DNA of 64,000 nt from contig JAWCMQ010000001.1 of assembly GCA_039091255.1 (NCBI GenBank), forward strand, positions 62,001 to 126,000, given 5' to 3'. The position numbers and the translations under genes are program-made. How positions within the stretch are numbered: position 1 is the stretch's first letter; each line of letters starts with the position of its first letter. Below the pieces are notes generated by a model. The model made no database searches. It saw nothing but the letters and a program-made list of their open reading frames with translations, and was not told where the DNA came from. Source of the stretch: JAWCMQ01 sp039091255 (GTDB lineage: Archaea; Aenigmatarchaeota; Aenigmatarchaeia; GW2011-AR5; JACRAC01). Below are positions 40,985 through 49,531 of the stretch, piece after piece.

Positions 40985-41005
40985 TGTACAACAAATTATT
41001 TAAGT
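40985..41005 (-). promoter_or_regulatory. Promoter region of padR-iscS-iscU
   Basis: On the minus strand a TATA-like TTAAATAAT (about 40997-41005) is followed by TTGTTGTACACAC, with the palindrome TGTACA at 40985-40990, just before the ATG at 40974. The spacing suggests a leaderless or very short leader, with the TGTACA between TATA box and start, a usual place for a repressor site. Confidence 0.4.
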
Positions 41006-41071
41006 CTCGCAAAGCCAGCCGCTAGCCGCTAAGCAAGTCATCAATAAAAGCTTTCAGTGCAATTTTATCGC

Positions 41072-41371
41072 ATGAGCAGGAACTGGTTCAACGTTGGAAA
41101 GCTGAAGTATGCCGAAGGCAGCGTTGTGTGTAAGGAGATATTCAAAGGGCCGATTAATGCCGCACTCTACTGCATGGCGAAAGGGACGGAGATTCCGCCG
41201 CAGGCGTCCGCAAAGAGCGGCATGATATTCGTCCTGGAAGGGCTCGGCGTATGCGAGCTTGAAGGCGAGAGCCTTCCAATGCACCCCGGCGTGATGATAC
41301 GGCTTGAAAAGAAAGCTGTGCACGCGATCAGGGCCGATGGCAACCTTGCGTTCATTCTCCAGCTCTGCTAG
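41072..41371 (+). CDS. Small cupin-domain protein, 99 aa
   Basis: The sequence has the cupin beta-barrel rhythm: YCMAKGTEIPPQASAKSGMIFVLEGLGVCELEG, then LPMHPGVMIRLEKKAVHAI. Compared with classic cupins, the first histidines are replaced (PPQASAKSG) and only one late His remains, so metal binding is doubtful. It starts at ATG 41072 and stands divergent from the isc operon. Confidence 0.6.
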   Translation: MSRNWFNVGKLKYAEGSVVCKEIFKGPINAALYCMAKGTEIPPQASAKSGMIFVLEGLGVCELEGESLPMHPGVMIRLEKKAVHAIRADGNLAFILQLC

Positions 41372-41374
41372 CGC

Positions 41375-41812
41375 TTAAACCCTTTCTTTCAGGCCTATGC
41401 GCTTGCGGTTTGCGCGCCAGCTAACCTCATGCCAATGGCTTATGCGCTGTTCGCCATATCTCCAGCAGAATACTATGATGCCCCGCTCCGTCTTGTGATA
41501 AAAGTGCACGATGCCCCGCTTCAAGTCATCGACGGCGCAGCCCATCTGTTTAAGCTCTGAAACGGCGCGTTCGACGGCCTGTTGCAGCGCCGCCCGCCTC
41601 AGTCGCAGCTCCCGGTAATAGGCGTAATCAGGGTTTGCAGGTTCTGCCAGCTGCATGCCCCAGATGTCATAGAGCACCGCCATGTCTTTGCCGAGCGCAT
41701 CTATTTGCTCGTTGAGCGCGAAGATGCCATCGAAAGCTTTGGCTACAATGGGGATTATTTTGTTGGCCTCTTCAAGAGACCATGTTCTGATCTCGCTTCT
41801 GGTGCCGTCCAT
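41375..41812 (-). CDS. DUF2203-family protein
   Basis: The family pattern is complete: an N-terminal TWSLEEANKIIPIV, a long helical pair in the middle, then CAVDDLKRGIVHFYHKTERG and the conserved VFCWRYGEQRISHWHEV. Length 145. The function of DUF2203 proteins is unknown. It is convergent with the cupin gene. Confidence 0.85.
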   Translation of the reverse strand: MDGTRSEIRTWSLEEANKIIPIVAKAFDGIFALNEQIDALGKDMAVLYDIWGMQLAEPANPDYAYYRELRLRRAALQQAVERAVSELKQMGCAVDDLKRGIVHFYHKTERGIIVFCWRYGEQRISHWHEVSWRANRKRIGLKERV

Positions 41813-41883
41813 GCCCAGAAAGACGCTTGCGCGCAGAATATAAGCTTTGCGGTAAGCGTGCCTTGAGAAAGCATAACAAAGCC

Positions 41884-42837
41884 TTATGCCACAGCCGCCT
41901 GCTTTACGAATTTGTACGCAGAATAAGCCGCAACCACGCCCTGCGCAGCGGCGGTTATCACCTGCTTGTATTCGCTGTCTGTGACGTCGCCAGCAGCGAG
42001 CACGCCTGGAACGTTCGTCTGGCTGCCCCTGTCCACGACAATCTCACCCCGTTCGTTCAGTGCCACACCCAGTCTTTTCGCGAGCGCGGACCCTGGCACG
42101 CCGCCTATTTCGATGAAAAGGCCTTCGAGCGCGAGCTCGCTTCGCTTTTTCGTGTTCACATCTTCCAGCACCGCGCTTTCGACGAAATCCTTTCCTCTTA
42201 TCTCCGCCACCACGCTGTTTGGGATTATCTCGATTTTCTTTTCTTTTTCCACCTGGGCGGTCGTCACAGGCTCTGACCGGATTTTCTCGCGCCTGTAGAT
42301 GATATAGACCTTTTTCGCATACCGCGCAAGAAAAAGCGCCTCCTTTGCCGCAGCGTCCGAGCCTCCTACGACCCCGACGACCTTGTCGCGGAACAGTGGC
42401 CCATCGCAAACCGCACAGTAGCTCACGCCTTTGCTTGTGAGGCGTGACTCGCCGGGTACACCAAGCTTGCGCCGTTCCGTGCCTGTCGCAAACAGCAGAG
42501 TCCTTGCAGAATAAGTTGCGGCATTAGTCCTGACAGAAAACAGGTCGCCGCTTTTTGAGACATCAAGGGCTTCCTCTTCTTTGATGGGGACTTTGTACAT
42601 CTTGGCATGTTCGACGAATTTCTGGACGCATTCCATGCCGCTTACGGAGCCGAGGCCCGGATAGTTTTCGATGACGTGCGTGTAAGCGACCTGTCCACCT
42701 AATTCTTTTGCGATGACAAGCGTCTTCAGCCTGAACCTTGCCGCGTATATGGCAGCCGACAGGCCACCCGGTCCGCCTCCGATTATGATCAGGTCCCATG
42801 CACCTTTTGGCTTCACTGGATGCTTTGCGCTCGGCAT
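41884..42837 (-). CDS. trxB: Thioredoxin reductase
   Basis: An FAD/NADPH enzyme that reduces thioredoxin-like proteins. The FAD motif is DLIIIGGGPGGLSAAIYAAR, the redox pair is in SYCAVCDGPLF (C141, C144), the NADPH motif is VGVVGGSDAAAKEAL, and the late FAD motif is GVLAAGDVTDSEYKQV. The 317-residue length is normal. ATG 42837 is chosen because upstream residues do not match the family. The thioredoxin-fold proteins of this window are membrane-anchored and not its obvious partners. Confidence 0.93.
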   Translation of the reverse strand: MPSAKHPVKPKGAWDLIIIGGGPGGLSAAIYAARFRLKTLVIAKELGGQVAYTHVIENYPGLGSVSGMECVQKFVEHAKMYKVPIKEEEALDVSKSGDLFSVRTNAATYSARTLLFATGTERRKLGVPGESRLTSKGVSYCAVCDGPLFRDKVVGVVGGSDAAAKEALFLARYAKKVYIIYRREKIRSEPVTTAQVEKEKKIEIIPNSVVAEIRGKDFVESAVLEDVNTKKRSELALEGLFIEIGGVPGSALAKRLGVALNERGEIVVDRGSQTNVPGVLAAGDVTDSEYKQVITAAAQGVVAAYSAYKFVKQAAVA

Positions 42838-42936
42838 AAGATTTCTTCGTCGTGCGCCTTTAAAAGCTGCTGCGTCACGCAAAGCGGCTGCAGGTTTCCA
42901 GCCAGCATTTTTAAAATTTCTAGGCGATGCAATCGC

Positions 42937-43347
42937 ATGCAACCGTACAAATCCCGCGATTGGCGCCTCCCGCTGGGCTACGAGCGTGCAGTAGCATGGC
43001 TAAAGGCGCATCCGTATGCCACTCAGCTCGACGCGCAGTCAGCAGGCGTGTGGTACCAGCTCCGTGCCATCCACGGAACGTTTAACCGCGCAAAAAAGGA
43101 AGTCCTTGGGATTCACCCAACTGGACAAAGGGCGTATGGCAGCGGCAGGCAAGGCATTGGACCAAAAGAGTTGCGAGAATTGAAAAGGCGGCTGGACAGG
43201 TGGCAGAAGATGCACCCGAGGGCTGCCGCGGACGAGATGCCCTCTGAATATTTTCCAGCGTTCAAGGTGTTCTACAAGCGAAGCATGCCCGAGCTCCGGC
43301 GAAAGAACGGCCTAGAGCCATATCTGCGCCCGAGTCGGCGCGCGTGA
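42937..43347 (+). CDS. Hypothetical protein, 136 aa
   Basis: I do not recognise this very basic helical protein (RDWRLPLGYERAVAWLKAHP, RELKRRLDRWQKMHPRAAAD). A TTTTTAAAATTTC box lies about 30 bases before the ATG, a good archaeal promoter. The composition suggests RNA or DNA binding, without a known motif. Confidence 0.55.
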   Translation: MQPYKSRDWRLPLGYERAVAWLKAHPYATQLDAQSAGVWYQLRAIHGTFNRAKKEVLGIHPTGQRAYGSGRQGIGPKELRELKRRLDRWQKMHPRAAADEMPSEYFPAFKVFYKRSMPELRRKNGLEPYLRPSRRA

Positions 43348-43441
43348 CCTGGTAAGATTCCAGCCATAGCGCCGTTCCCACGCTATTCCCACATTGCATT
43401 CTTAACCATTTCAGCAGGCTACATGATTGTGGAGCTGATAG

Positions 43442-43714
43442 ATGGAGCATATGCCATACAAGCCGGCAATCCGCGCAGGCAGGCCGGAAGGATGCCGCAG
43501 ATGCCCCTATTTTGTCGACGAGACCAGGTGCATGGACAGGCCCGAAGGCGAGATGTGGCTCAGCGCATGCCAAAATCCGCAAGTTGTGGAGCATTACAAG
43601 GGCAAATCCGTACTGCATTTTCTGGGTGACAATCAGTCGCACATAGTCACCACGCAGCAAATGATAGCGGTGTGCAGGCAAAAAGGCCTTTATAAATCAG
43701 AAGCCCGGAATTAA
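43442..43714 (+). CDS. Small cysteine-containing hypothetical protein, 90 aa
   Basis: It contains GCRRCPYFVDETRC and later ACQNPQ and VCRQKG, so a zinc site is possible. I do not recognise it. It is followed three bases later by the PAP2 gene, so they are probably one operon. TTTATAAATCAG inside its end may act as the TATA element of that next gene. Confidence 0.5.
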   Translation: MEHMPYKPAIRAGRPEGCRRCPYFVDETRCMDRPEGEMWLSACQNPQVVEHYKGKSVLHFLGDNQSHIVTTQQMIAVCRQKGLYKSEARN

Positions 43715-43717
43715 TCC

Positions 43718-44239
43718 ATGCAGGCTTTCTGGGCAGCAATAACAGCGCTAGGCGACATTAGGTTCTGGCTTCTTGCGCTTCTTTTCATCGGGGTCTATGC
43801 GTCTCTTGAGAAGCGCAAGCTAAGCAGGCAAGCAAAGCGCGCGTTGCGCATGCTGCTATTCACGTTTATCGCAGTCGCGCTTGCCGTGCAGGCGCTGAAG
43901 ATGGCCGTCGACGCTCCTCGAATATGCATGCCCTGCCCTGGCGAGGCCTGCAATCCCTATTGCCCCGCAGATGACCCGTACGCTTTCCCGTCAGGTCATG
44001 CCGCGCTTTCGTTCGCGATGTTTGCAGCCGCCTGGCTGGCGCTGCCAAAAAATGCAAGGCAGCGCGCACGGCTGGCATGGATGTTCGCAATCCCAGTTCT
44101 CGTCGCTGCCTCTCGCGTCGTTCTGGCTGTCCATACGCCCGGCCAGGTCGCGGCCGGCGCGATGCTGGGGATTTTCGTCGCAGCGCTCGTGTGGCGCAGG
44201 ACGAAAGGGATAAACGAAGATTGCTCGGAAAGAATATAA
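43718..44239 (+). CDS. PAP2-family membrane phosphatase
   Basis: The three phosphatase motifs are visible: KMAVDAPR (motif 1, K...R.), YAFPSGHAALSF (motif 2, SGH) and ASRVVLAVHTPGQVAAG (motif 3, SR...H), with four to five membrane helices. A short Cys-rich loop (CMPCPGEACNPYC) sits before motif 2. In archaea such proteins dephosphorylate lipid carriers or polyprenyl phosphates. The usual Asp of motif 3 (HxxxD) is Gln here. Confidence 0.85.
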   Translation: MQAFWAAITALGDIRFWLLALLFIGVYASLEKRKLSRQAKRALRMLLFTFIAVALAVQALKMAVDAPRICMPCPGEACNPYCPADDPYAFPSGHAALSFAMFAAAWLALPKNARQRARLAWMFAIPVLVAASRVVLAVHTPGQVAAGAMLGIFVAALVWRRTKGINEDCSERI

Positions 44240-44263
44240 GGGCTTTTTATATACATAGCCCTC

Positions 44264-45466
44264 ATGAACGCCTCGAAAATCCGCGAAGACTTCCCCATTC
44301 TGCAGTCGGTAAAGCCGCCTATCTACTTTGACAACGCCTGCATGTCGCTGCGCCCCCGGCAGGTGGTCGCAGCGATGAACGAGTATTACGAGCAATATCC
44401 CGCTTGCGTGGGCCGCAGCCAGCACAGGCTTGGCAAGCTCGCGACAGAAGCGTACGAGCGTGCCAGAGCGCGCATAGCGAAGTTCATCGGCGCAAAGCCC
44501 GAAGAAATCATTTTCACGCGCAACACGACCGAAGGAATAAATCTGGTCGCGCGAGCGTTTCCATTCGAAAAAGGCGACGTCGTGCTCGGCACGGACAAAG
44601 AGCACAACTCCAACCTGTTGCCATGGCTGATGCTCGCCAAAGAGCGCGGCATACGCCATGCGATCTGCCACTCAAACTCGGACAACACGTTTAGCATGCC
44701 GAACTTTGAAGATGAGCTCAAAGCCAACAGGCCCAAGCTTGTCGCGTTCGTGCATGCATCAAACCTGGACGGCGTGACTATCCCGGCACAGGAAATAATA
44801 AAGCGTGCCCACGACGCAGGTGCGCTCGTCCTCCTGGATGCTGCGCAATCAGCGCCTCACCAGTCTATAGACGTGCGCAAGCTTGGCGTCGACTTTCTCG
44901 CTTTCAGCGGCCACAAGATGCTGGGACCGAGCGGAACGGGCGTTCTCTACGTGAAGCGCGCAGTCGTCGAGCAGCTCGGGCAATTCATGATAGGCGGCGA
45001 GACTGTCATCAATTCGACATACGACTCGTACCAGCTCGACAAGCCGCCTGCGCGCTTCGAAGCCGGCTTGCAGAACTACGCAGGCGCCATCGGGCTCGCA
45101 GCGGCAGCGGATTATCTTGAAAAAATAGGGCTGGAAAACATCCGCAAGCACGAGCTGGAGTTGACGAAGCAACTCACAGCAGGCATCAGCCAGATTTCAG
45201 GCGTCAGCATAATCGGGCCAGCGCCAGAGCTGCGGGGCGGCGTGACATCGTTCAACGTCGGCAAGCTCGACCCGCACGCAGTTGCTATCATGCTCGACGA
45301 GCTTGCAGGCATCGCCGTCCGCTCGGGGCAGCACTGCGTCCATTCGTGGTTCAATGCGCACGACCTCAAAGGCTCGGTGCGGGCATCGCTCTACCTGTAC
45401 AACACCGAAGAAGAAGTCCGGACGTTCATCGAGACGCTGCAGAAAATAGCAAAGACGCTGAAGTGA
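44264..45466 (+). CDS. SufS/CsdA-like cysteine desulfurase
   Basis: This class V aminotransferase fold enzyme has YFDNACMSLRPRQV at the start, IIFTRNTTEGINLVA, the PLP lysine in FLAFSGHKMLGPSGTGVLYVK and the cysteine in VRSGQHCVHSWF, which is the SufS-type context (RxGxHC). It has 400 residues. It is the second desulfurase in the window, and SufS types normally need a SufE/SufU-like acceptor, which I do not see here. A TTTTTATATACATAG box lies just before the ATG. Confidence 0.88.
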   Translation: MNASKIREDFPILQSVKPPIYFDNACMSLRPRQVVAAMNEYYEQYPACVGRSQHRLGKLATEAYERARARIAKFIGAKPEEIIFTRNTTEGINLVARAFPFEKGDVVLGTDKEHNSNLLPWLMLAKERGIRHAICHSNSDNTFSMPNFEDELKANRPKLVAFVHASNLDGVTIPAQEIIKRAHDAGALVLLDAAQSAPHQSIDVRKLGVDFLAFSGHKMLGPSGTGVLYVKRAVVEQLGQFMIGGETVINSTYDSYQLDKPPARFEAGLQNYAGAIGLAAAADYLEKIGLENIRKHELELTKQLTAGISQISGVSIIGPAPELRGGVTSFNVGKLDPHAVAIMLDELAGIAVRSGQHCVHSWFNAHDLKGSVRASLYLYNTEEEVRTFIETLQKIAKTLK

Positions 45467-45467
45467 T

Positions 45468-45857
45468 TCATAAGAGCGAGTATTTCGACGACTGCGCTTC
45501 GAAATCCTTCTCGCAGCATATCTTTCCGAATAGCCTGCGGTATTCCTCGGGTGATATGCGCTCAGCCGAGCTAATAGCGAACAGCACCCCCGCATATTTG
45601 CCCCGTCTGAAAAGCCACAGGTGGTTGACTATCCTGCCGCTTTGCCATCCTTCCCGCAACTCGAGGTAGCCGCCATCTATCTCTTTCCCGAAGCCTTTGA
45701 CAGCCTGGCCGCTGACGTTGTTGCGCATCGGGTATTTTTTAGCGAGCTCGATTTCCTCGGGGTCGTACTTGATTGCAGGGGAAAATGTGTCGGAAAAGCC
45801 TATCGGTATCTGCGGACCACCGGAATTTATGCAGAAAAGGACTTCGCGCACCGGCAT
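45468..45857 (-). CDS. Hypothetical protein, 129 aa
   Basis: I do not recognise this protein. ATG 45857 (MPVREVLFCINSGGPQIPIG) follows a GGGGAG site, whereas the longer frame runs into the divergent RNase J gene. It contains a Gly/Trp segment (YLELREGWQSGRIVNHLWLFRRGKYAG) suggestive of beta structure and two adjacent cysteines near the end (GKICCEKD). It is convergent with the SufS-like gene. Confidence 0.5.
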   Translation of the reverse strand: MPVREVLFCINSGGPQIPIGFSDTFSPAIKYDPEEIELAKKYPMRNNVSGQAVKGFGKEIDGGYLELREGWQSGRIVNHLWLFRRGKYAGVLFAISSAERISPEEYRRLFGKICCEKDFEAQSSKYSLL

Positions 45858-46016
45858 TGACTCCCCGAAATCCGTGAAAGCCAGCCTGTCGCATCCGCTA
45901 TGCCGTCTGCCTCGCATACTCCAGCGGATATGGAAACAAAGAAACTTAAGCGTTCGCAGCCCATCTCGGGCGGTTCGGCTTGAAAAAGATTCTGATGCGA
46001 GAATCCGCGTGAAGCG

Positions 46017-47543
46017 ATGGCATCGATAACGTTTTACGGTGGAGCTCGCGAGCTCGGCGGAAACCGCTTTCTGCTCGAGGACCGCGGAACGAAGGTGATG
46101 CTCGACTTCGGCGTGAACTTCGAGCGCATCGGAAGGTACTACAGGTTCCCCCATGCGCCGCAGAAGTACAAGGCTCTTGCAATCAACATGAAGCTTGGCA
46201 TCTATCCGCCGCTCGACACTCCGATGGTCGATTTTCGCGGCGTCTACCGCCAGGATTACCTGAGGCGCATGGGCATCGAACCGCTCGAGAAGCCACCAAT
46301 CGATGCGGTCATCCTGAGCCACGCGCACCTCGACCACGTTTCAGGCGTGCACTACATGCGGCCTGACATCCCTGTATGGATGGAAGCCAGAACCAAGCGC
46401 ATACTTTATGCGATGCAGCAGACAAGCACAGCGCTGTTCAACGAGTTCCTCGATTTTACTTACAAGTATGGCACTGCTCCGGCTACGCGGCGCGATGGCG
46501 ACGCATGGCTGCAAGGAGATGCCGTTCGAATGCCAAGAGAAATAAGGCGCTTTGAACCCCCAAAACCTTTTGCCATCGGCAATCTCGCCTTCGAGCCTTT
46601 CTACGTCGACCACTCGCTGCCGGGTGCCTGCGGTTTTATAATTCACACATCGGCCGGGCCCGTTGTCTATACAGGCGACCTCCGCGTCCGCGGCCGCAGG
46701 CGTGAGGATACAGAGCGCTTCATAGAAGCGGCAGCCGCATGCAAGCCTTCCTACCTGCTATGCGAGGGCTCGCTAATCGACCGCCCGCACGTCGGGACAG
46801 AGGATGAAATAGTGGACATCGTGGCCAACGAGATATCCGAGCGGTCGGGGCTCATTGTAGTCAGCTATCCGCCGCGCGACCTCGACAGAATCGAAACGTT
46901 CCATCGCATAGCAAAGAAGACGGGGCGCCGCCTCGTCGTTGACGCGCAGCAGGCGTTTCTGCTCGATGCCTTCGATGGCGATATGGGATATCCAAAAACA
47001 AGCTATAAGCACCTGGGGATATTCATTCCAAAAAAGGGCAGAGGGACGCTTGATGAGGACTATCCCGAAGATTTCCAGGAGCGTGACTATAGGAACTGGG
47101 AACGGGAGTACCTTGCGCACAAGAACAGAGTCGCCATCGATGAGATGCGCCAAGATCCGGGTAAGTTCATCCTCTGCGCCTCGCCGACAAGGGTGCCCGA
47201 TCTGATGGACCTTGCGCCGCTTCCGGAAGGCAGCATGTACATAAGGTCGCATCCCGAGCCTTACACGGAGGAGATGGAACTCGACGAGAAAATACTCGAG
47301 AACTGGCTCGCTGCGCTCGGCATCCGCGAAGATGGCCGCGACCTCTTCGGCTCTGAAAGGCCATGCAAGCTTCCGCAAGTCCACGTAACAGGCCACATGA
47401 GCATGGAGGAAACGGCAGAGCTCATCAACAGAATAAATCCCAAGACGCTCGTGCCTGTGCACACGGCCTATCCCGAGATGATGGCGCAGCGCTTCAAAGG
47501 AGATGTGAAGATTGCAGAACCCGGTCAGACGCTGGAGCTTTAG
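46017..47543 (+). CDS. Ribonuclease J-like metallo-beta-lactamase (beta-CASP) exonuclease
   Basis: The metal motif is VILSHAHLDHVSGVHY, followed by the VYTGDLR strand, YPPRDLDR in the beta-CASP insert and the late VTGHMSMEE and VPVHTAYPEM motifs. Archaeal aRNase J is a 5'-to-3' RNA exonuclease of this shape, normally 440-500 residues (508 here). The start MASITFYGGARELGGN matches the family opening. It is convergent with the nuclease gene at 47540, overlapping it by four bases. Confidence 0.88.
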   Translation: MASITFYGGARELGGNRFLLEDRGTKVMLDFGVNFERIGRYYRFPHAPQKYKALAINMKLGIYPPLDTPMVDFRGVYRQDYLRRMGIEPLEKPPIDAVILSHAHLDHVSGVHYMRPDIPVWMEARTKRILYAMQQTSTALFNEFLDFTYKYGTAPATRRDGDAWLQGDAVRMPREIRRFEPPKPFAIGNLAFEPFYVDHSLPGACGFIIHTSAGPVVYTGDLRVRGRRREDTERFIEAAAACKPSYLLCEGSLIDRPHVGTEDEIVDIVANEISERSGLIVVSYPPRDLDRIETFHRIAKKTGRRLVVDAQQAFLLDAFDGDMGYPKTSYKHLGIFIPKKGRGTLDEDYPEDFQERDYRNWEREYLAHKNRVAIDEMRQDPGKFILCASPTRVPDLMDLAPLPEGSMYIRSHPEPYTEEMELDEKILENWLAALGIREDGRDLFGSERPCKLPQVHVTGHMSMEETAELINRINPKTLVPVHTAYPEMMAQRFKGDVKIAEPGQTLEL

Positions 47544-48568
47544 GCATCGTTCTCCGGCGTTCGCTTTTTTGCTTCTTGCGCCTCCCTTTCAGCCATCAGC
47601 TCGTCCATAGTGCGGTGCAGCTTCACCCCGGGCGCCCGCTTGTCGCATGCCGGCACGCCGTCTGGGCGCAGCACATTGTACCGGCAAGTCGGGCATGCGC
47701 GATGGTTGGGCTCAAACTTTCGCTCGGCTATCGCGCGCTCGGCGGATTCGATTGCGGCAAGCATGGGCTCGATGTGGCTATCATCCCTTCGTGCCTCAAG
47801 AACGGCGCCATCTTTGCCGTCCAGCAAGCTGTAGTATCGGAATGGGACTTCTGGCGATATCGCCGCGCCATCCCACTTGCGGATCGCCGCCGCATCCAAG
47901 CCCCATTTCATACGCAGTGCCTCGATGTCATGCGCAAGCGTGCAGAATGCGAGCACCTTCAGCGTGACCTCCCAGTCGTTGTCGAGCGCCTCCTGGCTCT
48001 TTTTCTTGGTGCCATATTCTCCTATTGTGCACTTGCCATCAGCGCCTTTCACCACGCTCAGCCGCGTCACATATTTCCTTCCACGGAAGCGGAATGCAGC
48101 CTCCCGGTCGATGAAAGAAGGCAAAGGCATGCTGCCCTCGAGCAAAAACTTGTAGTAACTCTTGCACGCGCGGTATATCTCGCCCATCGCCTTATCCCAC
48201 TGGTGCGCGTAAAGCCAGACGACGTCGCGGTCGTGGACCTTTCCGCGCTTGTCAATGATGTAGTTTTTCCAGCCCAGGAATGCGGTGGCTTTTGCGAACG
48301 CCTCAGGAGACTTGTAGCGCATGTACCGTGGCAATTCCGCTAGCGGCGCGCGCTCGATGCTGGGAAGGTCTGGCCCAACTTCATGCCCATCCAGGAACAG
48401 CCTTCGAAATGCATTCTTAAGCCACGCCGCTTCCGCCATTGCGCCTGTTATCGGAAGGCCGGCCTCTTTTGTGATGCAATCAAGTAGATACGCATGCGGG
48501 CAGAACAGGTAATTGGCTATCTTGCTCGCGTAAACCACACTCTCCTTTACAGCTTTGATGCGAGGCAT
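47540..48568 (-). CDS. PD-(D/E)XK nuclease-superfamily (Cas4/RecB-like) protein
   Basis: The N-terminus ASKIANYLFCPHAYLLDCI and the C-terminal ACPTCRYNVLRPDGVPACDK place one cysteine early and three late, the Fe-S pattern of Cas4/AddB-like nucleases. A region with IDREAAFRFRGRKYVTRLSVV and TIGEYGTKKK could be the D...ExK core. No Cas genes or CRISPR repeats are in the window, so a repair role is likelier. Length 342. Confidence 0.6.
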   Translation of the reverse strand: MPRIKAVKESVVYASKIANYLFCPHAYLLDCITKEAGLPITGAMAEAAWLKNAFRRLFLDGHEVGPDLPSIERAPLAELPRYMRYKSPEAFAKATAFLGWKNYIIDKRGKVHDRDVVWLYAHQWDKAMGEIYRACKSYYKFLLEGSMPLPSFIDREAAFRFRGRKYVTRLSVVKGADGKCTIGEYGTKKKSQEALDNDWEVTLKVLAFCTLAHDIEALRMKWGLDAAAIRKWDGAAISPEVPFRYYSLLDGKDGAVLEARRDDSHIEPMLAAIESAERAIAERKFEPNHRACPTCRYNVLRPDGVPACDKRAPGVKLHRTMDELMAEREAQEAKKRTPENDA

Positions 48569-49398
48569 TCAACCACGTGTCGCACATCACTCAGCGATTT
48601 GGCGATGTAACCTCCCGACTTCTTTACAGCATCGATTGCGTACTTCGGAGTTTTATCGGAAGCGACAAGGCAGACGTCTGCGCCGACTGCGCGCGGCAGC
48701 GCAAGGTCGAGGTCGTACACGTCGCCTACCGCAAGCATGTCGGAAAATTTAACGCCCTCACGCTCCGCGATTGCGCTGAGCACGTCGAAATAGCTCTTCC
48801 TGCGCAGGTATATGCGCCTTCTTGAGCCGTCCACCGGCTGGTGCTCGGGAACGCGCTCCCAGCCGTCGTCAATGGCATATTTTCGTGCGCTTCCGACGAC
48901 ATCGGTCACTTTTTCAGCCGCGCCAATCGAGCTGAGCTTGGCCTTTACACTGTCAGTTGCGGAGTTTGTTACGACATACAGCGGAGCTAAGCTTGCAATA
49001 TCAGCCACAAACTTCGCCGCATCAGGCCTAAACGGTGCCGCGACGCGCTCGTAGCTCTTCCAAAATGAGCCGGTCAGCAGCGGCACTTTTTCCTCGATTT
49101 TGCGGATGCCGGCGGCATCAAGCACGACGTCCGCAACGGAAGCACAGAAAGTGCAGGGGTCTGCGCCAGCAGGCACGCTTATCTTCCCTTTGTACCGCCA
49201 TCCGTAATCGTCAGGATTGGCAAGAACGGTATGCTTCGCACGTTCCCATGCCGCATCGAAATTCCGCCGTTCGATGCGGCCCGAAAGCGCCGCCGCAAGC
49301 TCCGACATGTATGCTTGCTCAAACGGCTCTTCTATCGCCCAGATGTCCGTAAGTGTGCCATCAAAGTCGAGGACAACGGCCTTCTTCTGCGGAAGCAT
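48547..49398 (-). CDS. HAD-family hydrolase, 283 aa
   Basis: Motif I AVVLDFDGTLTDIW, motif II LYVVTNSATDSVK, a lysine context RRIYLRRKSYFDVL and motif IV MLAVGDVYDLDLALPRA show a complete HAD phosphatase. The cap region is helical with Trp/Tyr-rich segments (PDDYGWRYKGKISV). The substrate is unknown. ATG 49398 (MLPQKKAVVLDFDG) is standard. It overlaps the end of the next minus gene by about 22 bases. Confidence 0.8.
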   Translation of the reverse strand: MLPQKKAVVLDFDGTLTDIWAIEEPFEQAYMSELAAALSGRIERRNFDAAWERAKHTVLANPDDYGWRYKGKISVPAGADPCTFCASVADVVLDAAGIRKIEEKVPLLTGSFWKSYERVAAPFRPDAAKFVADIASLAPLYVVTNSATDSVKAKLSSIGAAEKVTDVVGSARKYAIDDGWERVPEHQPVDGSRRRIYLRRKSYFDVLSAIAEREGVKFSDMLAVGDVYDLDLALPRAVGADVCLVASDKTPKYAIDAVKKSGGYIAKSLSDVRHVVECLASKL

Positions 49399-49531
49399 AC
49401 AACTAATCTGCGGGAAAAAATTAAACGCTGACGGCTTTCGAAGCGGCTTTAATGCTTTGCGCATAAGATTTGAAGCGCATAGTTGTGACGAGATCCATCA
49501 TACTCTTCCCAAAGGAAGCGGGTGCACAAGC

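Noticed and set aside
44264..45466. Kynureninase or another class V aminotransferase.
   Set aside because: The RSGQHC cysteine context and SGHKMLGPSGTG lysine region point to a SufS-type desulfurase.
47540..48568. Cas4 of a CRISPR system.
   Set aside because: There are no CRISPR repeats and no other cas genes in the window. The PD-(D/E)XK nuclease is more likely a repair-type protein.
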